IMG/VR virus record: IMGVR_UViG_3300021962_000210
Span: 1-43,095 of that record
Source of the DNA: a virus
DNA: 43,095 nt
Direction: 5' to 3' (one strand)
Notes under the pieces: generated by a model
Databases searched by the model: none
Told to the model about the DNA's origin: nothing
The model's input: the letters and a program-made list of their open reading frames with translations, nothing else
In this document: positions 29,187-35,486 of the stretch, in pieces
Layout of the letters: every line of letters starts with the position of its first letter
How positions within the stretch are numbered: the first letter of the stretch is position 1
Translations under genes and position numbers: made by a program

Positions 29187-30014
29187 ATGAATGTACAACC
29201 AAAAATAAAATACCTAACTAACAAAGATTTACTTCGAGAAATACATCTAAGCAAAAACACCTATTGCTCGTATCTACAGCCAGAATATCATGATTATGAT
29301 CTAATAGTTCCTAGCCTAGAAAAAATTAATATTAGAACTATAGCGGAAGCCAAACGCAATCGTGCGGCCAAGCTCAGCAAACTAGCACACGAAAAAGCAC
29401 TGCTAACTGATCGAAAAGCTGTTGCTAGAGATCATGAAGTAGACTACAAGAAAGTAGCAAAGAACGATGTTGTGTTTAGATTAATGACATTTGAACACAT
29501 ACCGTTAGCGCCAGGTCGTAAAAAGACTGTCAAATCTAGAGCAGACAGTCACGAAAAAGTAAACTTTCCTCCTTTCCAACATTGGAAATTCGATGACAAA
29601 GAAAACCTAATCTGTGTAGGTAAAAGCCACTGGAAAGGGGATCTGCAACTAGGAGAGTTTTCTAAAGAACACGGACAGATGACTAATAATCTTGCCCGAA
29701 TGTTTATTAAACTTTGTGAGCGTTATGCTACCAGAGGTAACGTTAGAGGTTATACCTACAACGACGAAATGCGCGGGCAAGCTATTCTCCAACTAACCCA
29801 GATAGGACTACAATTCGATGAAAGCAAATCAAATAATCCTTTTGCTTACTATACTGCTGCTGTTACTAATTCATTCGTTAGAATTATCAACATTGAGAAA
29901 CGCAATCAAAACATTAGAGACGACATTCTTGAAATGAACGGAATGAATCCTAGCTGGACTAGACAAAACTCAGGGCCCGTTGGTGGCGGTGGAGACTGGG
30001 GCGGTGACGATTGA
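29187..30014 (+). CDS. 55: Late-transcription sigma factor gp55
   Basis: A 275-aa homologue of T4 gp55 (185 aa), the small sigma factor that directs host RNA polymerase to late promoters. Matching parts are KYLTNKDLLREI near the N-terminus, the sigma region-2-like stretch at about 168-240 with YNDEMRGQAILQLTQIGLQF, and the strongly typical NPFAYYTAAVTNSFVRIINIEKR at 218-239. The extra length is a Lys/Arg/Ala-rich block at 50-125. The C-terminus, where T4 gp55 has its sliding-clamp-binding motif, is instead NSGPVGGGGDWGGDD. It stands alone between the divergent late operon and gp47; a GAGGA lies about 13 nt before ATG, a little far. Confidence 0.88.
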   Translation: MNVQPKIKYLTNKDLLREIHLSKNTYCSYLQPEYHDYDLIVPSLEKINIRTIAEAKRNRAAKLSKLAHEKALLTDRKAVARDHEVDYKKVAKNDVVFRLMTFEHIPLAPGRKKTVKSRADSHEKVNFPPFQHWKFDDKENLICVGKSHWKGDLQLGEFSKEHGQMTNNLARMFIKLCERYATRGNVRGYTYNDEMRGQAILQLTQIGLQFDESKSNNPFAYYTAAVTNSFVRIINIEKRNQNIRDDILEMNGMNPSWTRQNSGPVGGGGDWGGDD

Positions 30015-30039
30015 AATTAATCGCTCAACATGTTAAAAT
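30011..30039 (+). promoter_or_regulatory. Sigma70-type promoter for gp47-gp46
   Basis: TTGAAA at 30011-30016 and TAAAAT at 30034-30039 are separated by exactly 17 nt. Both hexamers are one base from the consensus TTGACA and TATAAT. The -35 box overlaps the gp55 stop codon. The predicted start is about 8 nt downstream, followed by GGAGG and the gp47 ATG at 30055. This fits early host-sigma transcription of the recombination genes. Confidence 0.6.
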
Positions 30040-30054
30040 TGCACTGGAGGATTT

Positions 30055-31065
30055 ATGAGTTTATTCAAAAAAGCAGCCTGTTTTACTGATATACATTTTG
30101 GTTTAAAAGGCGGTAGCCGAACACACAACAACGATTGTGAAGAATTTGTTAAATGGTTTTGCGACACTGCAAAAGCTGAAGGCTGCGATACTGTCATATT
30201 CCTAGGTGATTGGCATCATAATAGGTCGGCAACAGATGTAAGCACAATGAATTACACTGTTAGTAATCTCAAACGACTAAATGATAACTTTGATCAAGTG
30301 TTTGTTATCACTGGCAACCACGATCAATTCTACAAAGATAAACGAGAAATCAACAGTTTAGAGTTCGGCAGACTACTTCCAAACATAACACTAGTAGATA
30401 AAACTATCACTTCTGGTGATGTTACCATTATGCCCTGGTTAGTCGGAGACGAATGGAAAGATGTTCCAAAGATTAAAAGTCAATACATCTTTGGACACTT
30501 AGAATTACCTTCATTTTACATGAATGCAATGGTGCAGATGCCCGATCACGGACAATTACAAAGAGATCACTTTGTAAATCAAGAGTACGTGTTCACTGGA
30601 CATTTCCATAAGCGTCAAGAAGCTAACAATATTGTCTACATAGGCAATGCTTTTCCACACAACTACGCTGATAGTGGCGACGACGACCGAGGCATGATGA
30701 TTTTAGAATGGGGTAAGAAGCCCGTTTATAAAAATTGGCCAGGACAGCCTGTATATCGAACATACAAGTTAAGTCAAATTATGGAAAATCCAGATGCATT
30801 GTTACATGAAAAAATGCATTGTAGGGTTAGCATCGACATACAGATTTCTTTTGAAGAAGCTAATCTTATTAAAGAAACGTTTATTCCCCAATACAATTTA
30901 AGAGAACTGATGTTAATACCTGAAAAAGAGCAAATTGCCGACAACTTTGAAATGGGGGATATTACATTTGAAAGTGTTGACAGTATTGTTATAGGTCAAC
31001 TAAATGCTATCGAATCAGAATCATTCGATAAGAAACTGCTGCTGGACATATATCAAAATCTATGA
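30055..31065 (+). CDS. 47: Recombination endonuclease subunit gp47 (Mre11-like)
   Basis: A 336-aa calcineurin-like nuclease, the SbcD/Mre11 counterpart that with gp46 resects DNA ends for recombination-dependent replication and host DNA breakdown. The metal-binding motifs are complete: DIH at 12-14, GDWHH at 51-55, GNHD at 87-90, GHLE with His148, and GHFH at 182-185. Length equals T4 gp47 (339 aa). A GGAGG ribosome site lies 6 bases before ATG. Its stop overlaps the gp46 start by four bases (ATGA), so the two subunits are probably translated together. Confidence 0.95.
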   Translation: MSLFKKAACFTDIHFGLKGGSRTHNNDCEEFVKWFCDTAKAEGCDTVIFLGDWHHNRSATDVSTMNYTVSNLKRLNDNFDQVFVITGNHDQFYKDKREINSLEFGRLLPNITLVDKTITSGDVTIMPWLVGDEWKDVPKIKSQYIFGHLELPSFYMNAMVQMPDHGQLQRDHFVNQEYVFTGHFHKRQEANNIVYIGNAFPHNYADSGDDDRGMMILEWGKKPVYKNWPGQPVYRTYKLSQIMENPDALLHEKMHCRVSIDIQISFEEANLIKETFIPQYNLRELMLIPEKEQIADNFEMGDITFESVDSIVIGQLNAIESESFDKKLLLDIYQNL

Positions 31066-32843
31066 TTAAAATAAAAAATTTAACTGTAAAAAACTTTATG
31101 AGTGTGGGTAATCAAACCCAGGCTGTAGATTTTGACAAAGGATCGTTAACACTAGTATTAGGTGAGAATCTAGATCTAGGCGGAGACGGCACTGGTGCTA
31201 GGAACGGAACCGGTAAGACTACTATAGTAAATGCGTTGAGTTATGCGATTTACGGCAATGCCCTAACAAATATTAAAAAAGATAATCTGATCAACAAAAT
31301 CAACAATAAAAATATGTTGGTCACTGTTAGCTTTGATAAAAACGGTGTAGAGTATCACATTGAACGCGGTCGCAAACCTAACTTATTAAAACTTAGCATT
31401 AACGGTACAGAGTTACAGCCCATAGAACAAGACGAAAGCCAGGGCGATTCTAGAGAAACACAAAAAGAAATAGAATCAGTATTCGGTATGACTCACGATA
31501 TGTTCAAGCATCTCGTGGCTCTTAACACTTATACAGAACCGTTCCTGTCAATGAAAGCAGGTGATCAACGTGCAATCATTGAACAACTGCTGGGCATTAC
31601 TATACTATCTGAAAAAGCAGATGCTTTAAAAGAAGGTATCAAGTTAAACAAAGAATTAATTACTCAAGAAAATACAAAAATTGAAACTATTAAAGCGTCT
31701 AATGCTAGAATACAGCAAAGTATTGATGCATTAGAGCGTAAACAAACATTGTGGTTACAGACCAAAGATGATACTGTAAGCAAATTAGAAAAAGACATCA
31801 AAGCATTGCAGCTTATAGACATTGATCTTGAAATTAACAATCAGAAGTTGTTAACTGATTGGAACAAGAACAAGAAAGAAATCGATAACCTAAACAGCCT
31901 ATTGGCAAAACAGATAACAGCATTAGAAAAAGAACAACGGATCTTAGACAAATTAAACAAGGAATTAGAATCTCTTGCAGAGCACAAGTGCCATAGCTGT
32001 GGGCAAGACCTTCACGACAGCAAACATCAGGAAATGATGGATGCTAAACAGGCGCAGATACAAGAAAGTCTCAATAATGTAACTGCACATCAAGAAGAAA
32101 TTACTGTGTTCAAAGAAGCATTAACTTTGCTAGGAGAACTAGGACCTTGTCCTAATGTAGTATATGACAGTTTAGAACAGGCTCTTAATCATAGAAACAC
32201 ATTAAGCAACTTAGAAAAAAATCTTGAAACTAAGAAAACAGAAAAAGATCCATATCAGGATCAGATCGATGAATTAAAAAACACCGCTGTGCAGAACATT
32301 AACTGGAATAACATCAATGAACTAACAAAGATTAAAGATCATCAAGAGTTTTTATTAAAATTATTAACTAACAAAGATAGTTTTATTAGGAAACGCATCA
32401 TCGATCAGAATCTAAGCTTCTTAAATGCTAGACTATCGTTCTATCTAGATAGAATTGGACTTCCTCACCAGGTTACTTTCCAGAATGACCTATCAGTGTT
32501 GATTACACAGCTAGGACAAGATTTAGACTTTGACAATCTAAGTCGCGGAGAGCGCAATAGATTGATTCTAAGTCTAAGTTGGGCTTTCCGCGATGTGTGG
32601 GAAAATCTATATCAGAACATTAATTTGTTGTTTATTGATGAACTAGTTGATTCCGGAATGGATTCTAGTGGTGTTGAGAGTGCAATAGCTGTATTAAAGA
32701 AGATGACTAGAGAGCGTAATAAGAACGTTTTCCTGATCAGTCACCGGGATGATCTAACTAATCGGGTCAATCAGGTACTACGTGTTATCAAAGAAAACGG
32801 CTTTACATCATATGCAACGGATGTGGATATTGTAGACAAATGA
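31062..32843 (+). CDS. 46: Recombination endonuclease subunit gp46 (Rad50-like ATPase)
   Basis: A 593-aa SMC/Rad50-type ATPase (T4 gp46, 560 aa). Walker A is GARNGTGKTTI around residues 45-55; two long Lys/Glu-rich coiled-coil arms flank a zinc hook CHSC at about 310-313; the ABC signature LSRGERNRLILS is at about 493-504 and Walker B LLFIDELVDSGMD at about 522-534, followed by the switch His in LISHRDD. With gp47 it forms the end-resection complex. It overlaps gp47 and the next small gene by four bases each. Confidence 0.95.
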   Translation: MIKIKNLTVKNFMSVGNQTQAVDFDKGSLTLVLGENLDLGGDGTGARNGTGKTTIVNALSYAIYGNALTNIKKDNLINKINNKNMLVTVSFDKNGVEYHIERGRKPNLLKLSINGTELQPIEQDESQGDSRETQKEIESVFGMTHDMFKHLVALNTYTEPFLSMKAGDQRAIIEQLLGITILSEKADALKEGIKLNKELITQENTKIETIKASNARIQQSIDALERKQTLWLQTKDDTVSKLEKDIKALQLIDIDLEINNQKLLTDWNKNKKEIDNLNSLLAKQITALEKEQRILDKLNKELESLAEHKCHSCGQDLHDSKHQEMMDAKQAQIQESLNNVTAHQEEITVFKEALTLLGELGPCPNVVYDSLEQALNHRNTLSNLEKNLETKKTEKDPYQDQIDELKNTAVQNINWNNINELTKIKDHQEFLLKLLTNKDSFIRKRIIDQNLSFLNARLSFYLDRIGLPHQVTFQNDLSVLITQLGQDLDFDNLSRGERNRLILSLSWAFRDVWENLYQNINLLFIDELVDSGMDSSGVESAIAVLKKMTRERNKNVFLISHRDDLTNRVNQVLRVIKENGFTSYATDVDIVDK

Positions 32844-33079
32844 GCTACGAAGCACATGATCGATTGATCAAGGCCTTTCAGGAATACTTTAAGGCCAAAA
32901 TGAAATTTGACAAAGAAAATTCAGACAAAGGCGGCATAGAGGCAAGATTTTGGCTATCAGAAATACGTAACGAGGCAAGCGACTTAAGAATAGAAATTCA
33001 AAAAGACAGAAAAGAACGCAGAAAGGCTAGATTAGGCAAAAACGGCAGGCCAAGAAAGGACGGCACGATTAGAGATTAG
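32840..33079 (+). CDS. Small basic protein, unknown function
   Basis: A 79-aa protein whose ATG overlaps the gp46 stop (ATGA). The first 55 residues form one amphipathic helix-rich segment (RLIKAFQEYFKAKMKFDKEN; EARFWLSEIRNEASDLR), the last 25 are very basic (DRKERRKARLGKNGRPRKDG). It could bind nucleic acid or the gp46/gp47 complex, but I recognise no family. Tight coupling to gp46 and lack of stop codons make it a likely real gene. Confidence 0.7.
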   Translation: MSYEAHDRLIKAFQEYFKAKMKFDKENSDKGGIEARFWLSEIRNEASDLRIEIQKDRKERRKARLGKNGRPRKDGTIRD

Positions 33080-33093
33080 AACTAAAATAGTAA

Positions 33094-33528
33094 ATGCAGT
33101 GGACATATCAGAATACACTTGTGGAAGAATTGCCGGAAGATTGTATAGGATTCGTCTATCTGATCACCAATCTAATCACTGGACGCAAATACATAGGCAA
33201 AAAACTGGCACAGTTTAAACGCACAAAACCACCACTCAAAGGCAAAAAACTTAAAAGACGCAGCACTGTAGAAAGCGATTGGCGCGAATATTGGGGCTCA
33301 TCTGATAAGTTACAAGCAGATGTACAAACACTAGGTCCAGAAAAATTCACCAGAGAAATACTTTATTACTGCAAAAGCAAGGCTGAAATGAGCTATCTTG
33401 AGGCTAGAGAACAGTTTGAACGTAAGGTTTTGGAAACAGACGAGTACTATAATGGCATTATTAATGTCAGAGTAGGCGGTTCAAACATACTTAGGCAACG
33501 TCTAGAAGAACATAAAAAGGCAAAATAA
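33094..33528 (+). CDS. GIY-YIG endonuclease (SegE-like)
   Basis: A 144-aa protein with the GIY-YIG nuclease signature: FVYLITNLITGRKYIG at 20-35 supplies the FVY and YIG halves, followed by Lys36-Lys37, an SDWREYWGSS block at 61-70 and Glu in SYLEAREQFE at 100-109 as the likely metal ligand. This arrangement matches the stand-alone GIY-YIG nucleases of T4-like phages, including the Seg homing enzymes. It lies 14 nt after the 79-aa gene and ends the gp47-gp46 transcription unit. It may be a homing endonuclease or a phage repair/host-degradation nuclease; the sequence alone does not decide. Confidence 0.8.
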   Translation: MQWTYQNTLVEELPEDCIGFVYLITNLITGRKYIGKKLAQFKRTKPPLKGKKLKRRSTVESDWREYWGSSDKLQADVQTLGPEKFTREILYYCKSKAEMSYLEAREQFERKVLETDEYYNGIINVRVGGSNILRQRLEEHKKAK

Positions 33529-33890
33529 CGCGGTTTAGGGCTTGCGCAGGCCAATGTCGTGCGCCTATGATAAGGGGTTTAACTACGCCCGGACGGAAAT
33601 CTCTCGCCGCAAAGAGTACTCAACCACTATCCTTAACAGGACGTTAATGGCAAAGACCTTGCTGTATGGTTGTTTGGAGAGCGAAATAGGCAAAAAGAGG
33701 GGAGAAAAACCCCACGTCTACATAGATGATAGCAGATTTATGTAGGCCGCCGTTGTAATAAGACGGAGCTCGAGGTACCGGACAACCGCCTCTGTAACGC
33801 TCTACTGCTGTGTGACATTGTGCAACTCGGATAATGTTATCTTTGCCCGGCCTGGGCAAAGTGTGACTGAACAATCTGGATAATATTAAT
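33529..33890 (+). ncRNA. Candidate structured RNA, unknown family
   Basis: A 360-nt segment with no convincing gene and about 49% GC, well above the flanking coding DNA. It folds into nested and serial helices when read on the plus strand: GGCTT/AGGCC around 33540-33554; GCCTAT 33563-33568 with ATAGGC 33686-33691; inside it CTCTC 33601-33605 with GAGAG 33677-33681, and CAACCA 33621-33626 with TGGTTG 33667-33672, enclosing hairpins at 33631-33640 and 33650-33662. Then hairpins GGGG/CCCC 33699-33713, CTACATA/TATGTAG 33718-33745, CCGT/ACGG 33750-33766, a two-part stem 33772-33792 with loop ACAA, and CTTTGCCC/GGGCAAAG 33841-33861. I see no tRNA, tmRNA, RNase P or group I intron core. Strand is inferred from neighbouring transcription; the complementary strand would fold similarly. 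Confidence 0.5.
33810..33890 (+). repeat. Direct imperfect repeats flanking an 8-bp hairpin
   Basis: GTGTGAC...CAACTCGGATAATGTTA at 33810-33838 recurs as GTGTGAC...CAATCTGGATAATATTA at 33861-33888. Between them lies the perfect hairpin CTTTGCCC-GGCCT-GGGCAAAG at 33841-33861. No U-run follows the hairpin on either strand, so it is not an ordinary terminator. Confidence 0.55.
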
Positions 33891-33977
33891 AGTGCTTCGC
33901 ACTAATTATTCTCTACTATTAAAAAGAAGATAAATGTGTTTGAGCGAAGCGAAAAACACAGATGAGCGTAGCTCATC
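33891..33977. repeat. Cluster of three short hairpins with GCGAAGC-like cores
   Basis: AGTGC-TTC-GCACT at 33891-33903, TGTGTTT with AAACACA at 33935-33960 around the loop GAGCGAAGCGAA, and GATGAGC-GTA-GCTCATC at 33961-33977. The last two abut. They lie just upstream of the late promoter at 33991. They resemble small REP-like palindromes; they may stop transcription from the left or bind a protein. Confidence 0.5.
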
Positions 33978-33990
33978 TTCGAAGAATGAA

Positions 33991-33999
33991 AATAAATAA
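33991..33999 (+). promoter_or_regulatory. Late promoter AATAAATAA for the 409-aa gene
   Basis: AATAAATAA ends 24 nt before the ATG at 34024; TAGGAA, the ribosome site, lies between them. The arrangement matches the late promoter of the gp48 operon. Confidence 0.6.
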
Positions 34000-34023
34000 T
34001 ATATCTGTTTTAGGAATAATAAC

Positions 34024-35253
34024 ATGCGAATAACTGATGTCCTCGTCGAAACGAATACAAATGCCAAGTCACGATTAGATGAAAAACCAATGGGGATCCT
34101 AAGTAAATTAGGAAACAAAGCCCTTTCTAAGTTGGGTAGTGGTCGTGCTGCTGGTCGCCTAAGCACTGGTGATCTAGCTAACAAAATACACAAAGAATAT
34201 GATACCTATCTAGGTAAAACAGGACAAGAGCCTAGCAAAGAATCTGTATTGGCTTTCCTACAATTCAAGGGATATCCTACGCAAGGCGCAGAAAAGATCC
34301 TAAACAGTCCCGAAGCACAAGGTCAAGCACCTACTGGACCACTAGGCAAGGGTAGTCCTGGTGCTGCTCGTCCAGGTGCTGGTAAAGCCAGTGCTGCTCC
34401 TGGCGCAGATAAGATTGAACCTAAAATGGGAGATGAGCCGGCAGGTGATGCAACAGCTCCAACTGATGGTAAGACAGAACCAACAATGGGGGCAGAAAAA
34501 CCTAATTTTAGTACAGGTCCTCAACCTACAATGAAAGGTGCAGACGGTAAAGCATTACCAACAGGTATTCCTAGTACAACAGATCCACTAGCAGCTATAC
34601 GTAAAAATGCAGGACTACCTCCTGCTGCTGATAAACCTGCTGCACCGGCAGCAGATGTTCCAGGTGCTCCACCAGGAGATGACAAGAAAGCTGCTGCTAA
34701 ATCACGTATCGATCAGATGAAAAAAGATAAAGCAGCAGGTACTGGATTCGGAGGCTTTGTTAAAGGTGCTAAGGCCAAAGGTCTAGTAACGGCAGGTATG
34801 TATGAAGCAACAGCTATTCCTAGCTCTGTGATAGACAAAGCTCTGTTAAAGGCTGCACAAGATGCAGAACGCATGGGTATTGGTCAAGCATTAGGAGATC
34901 CAGAAGACGATCAACAAGGTGCTCCAGCTGGTCCTATGAGCAAAGGCGGTGCAGGTGGTGGACAACAAGGCGGATTCATGGCCGGGGTCAAACAAGGAAT
35001 GGGTGGCGGCGCAGCAGGTGATGAAGATCCTGCTAAGGTTAAAGGTAGTTTGAATATAAATCAGCTGTCGTCTCTGATGCCAGGTGTTGACCCTAGACAA
35101 CTACAACAGGCTGTAGCACGTATTAAAGCTGGTCAAGAGCCAAGTCGTATGCATATGCAGACATTGGCACAGGCATTTACTGCTATTGTGCAAGCTGATC
35201 CACAGACTACACAACAGATCATGATGCTACTCAAGCGTGTAAGTGCTGCTTAA
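34024..35253 (+). CDS. Ala/Gly/Pro-rich late protein, unknown function
   Basis: A 409-aa protein with two helical islands in low-complexity sequence. Residues about 45-95 (LANKIHKEYDTYLGKTG, ESVLAFLQFKGYP) and 260-300 (SSVIDKALLKAAQDAERMG) look folded, as does the C-terminal helix pair (DPRQLQQAVARIKAGQEPS to the end). Between are GAA, PGA, GGG runs. The N-terminal MRITDVLVE contains LVE, which fits the L-x-E cleavage rule of gp21-type proteases, so an internal head or scaffold protein is possible. It is expressed late by its own promoter and ends in a likely terminator shared with the convergent gp26 extension. Function is not assigned. Confidence 0.7.
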   Translation: MRITDVLVETNTNAKSRLDEKPMGILSKLGNKALSKLGSGRAAGRLSTGDLANKIHKEYDTYLGKTGQEPSKESVLAFLQFKGYPTQGAEKILNSPEAQGQAPTGPLGKGSPGAARPGAGKASAAPGADKIEPKMGDEPAGDATAPTDGKTEPTMGAEKPNFSTGPQPTMKGADGKALPTGIPSTTDPLAAIRKNAGLPPAADKPAAPAADVPGAPPGDDKKAAAKSRIDQMKKDKAAGTGFGGFVKGAKAKGLVTAGMYEATAIPSSVIDKALLKAAQDAERMGIGQALGDPEDDQQGAPAGPMSKGGAGGGQQGGFMAGVKQGMGGGAAGDEDPAKVKGSLNINQLSSLMPGVDPRQLQQAVARIKAGQEPSRMHMQTLAQAFTAIVQADPQTTQQIMMLLKRVSAA

Positions 35254-35480
35254 AAGAAAGGTAATCCTGTCTTTTTAGTAGTTTCGAGATTTTCTTTTAT
35301 GATCTCAGCCACGAGTAAACGTTCTTCCTGGCTGAGCATCATGGCTTCGGAATAGCTCATTCCTCGCATATACCAACACATTTTAAGAACTTCTTTCTTA
35401 ATACCCAGAGCCTCTTTATCCATCTGCTCTACTATCTGTAAGATCTCCGACTCTGGTAGTGTTAAGATCTTACGGCGAAA
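35250..35480 (-). CDS. -1 frame extension of the gp26-like gene (tail-assembly T-like segment)
   Basis: An open frame in the -1 register relative to gp26, with no ATG before 35423. After a slip at the heptamer 35486-35480 it adds 76 residues to the first 287 of gp26, giving 363 aa. The added part is helical: FRRKILTLPESEILQIVEQ, then MDKEALGIKKEVLKMCWYM and SEAMMLSQEERLLVAEIIKEN, ending KTGLPFF. Separate translation from ATG at 35423 would give only 57 aa and has no good ribosome site. In siphophages and in P2, such frameshifted extensions of tail chaperones bind the tape measure; here the tape-measure gene is the divergent neighbour of gp26. The frame is seen; the frameshift is inferred. Confidence 0.62.
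   Translation of the reverse strand, partial: FRRKILTLPESEILQIVEQMDKEALGIKKEVLKMCWYMRGMSYSEAMMLSQEERLLVAEIIKENLETTKKTGLPFF
35252..35275. terminator. Bidirectional intrinsic terminator between convergent genes
   Basis: AAAAGAAAGG, loop TAAT, CCTGTCTTTT: ten paired positions with one A-G mismatch, followed by a further T on the plus strand; the minus strand also ends in a T-rich arm. It begins at the stop codon of the 409-aa gene and lies inside the last codons of the gp26 extension, so it would end transcription from both sides. Confidence 0.5.
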
Positions 35481-35486
35481 AAATTT
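35438..35486 (-). promoter_or_regulatory. Candidate -1 programmed ribosomal frameshift signal
   Basis: Read on the minus strand in the gp26 frame: slippery heptamer A AAT TTT at 35486-35480 (followed by two more T, so T TTT TTC is also available), a 6-nt spacer at 35479-35474, then a perfect 9-bp stem GTAAGATCT (35473-35465) with AGATCTTAC (35446-35438) around an 18-nt loop that contains the gp26 stop codon. A CTAC in the loop can pair with GTAG just downstream, a possible weak pseudoknot. All three elements have the spacing of known -1 signals. Confidence 0.65.

Noticed and set aside
33542-33745. A 67-codon plus-strand open frame within the GC-rich segment
   Set aside because: It has no ribosome site and a non-protein-like composition, and it coincides with the helices of the candidate RNA; base pairing explains the region better.
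33765-33779. GAGCTCGAGGTACC, which looks like a cloning polylinker (SacI, XhoI, KpnI sites overlapping)
   Set aside because: No vector sequence flanks it, and the bases take part in the hairpin at 33772-33792; overlapping six-base palindromes can arise by chance in a GC-rich structured segment.
33841-33861. CTTTGCCC-GGCCT-GGGCAAAG hairpin as an intrinsic terminator
   Set aside because: No U-run follows on either strand.
33644-33874. A 76-codon minus-strand open frame in the same segment
   Set aside because: Rich in Cys, Arg, Pro and Tyr in no recognisable pattern, without ribosome site or neighbours on that strand.
33529-34023. tRNA, tmRNA, RNase P RNA or group I intron in the non-coding segment
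   Set aside because: No T-arm or CCA-type end, no tmRNA tag frame, and no conserved cores of RNase P or group I introns could be found by eye.
35250-35423. Independent 57-aa gene starting at ATG 35423 instead of a frameshift product
   Set aside because: Not excluded, but there is no good ribosome site, and the same frame is open and protein-like for 19 codons further upstream to the slippery site, where a well-formed stem-loop stands.
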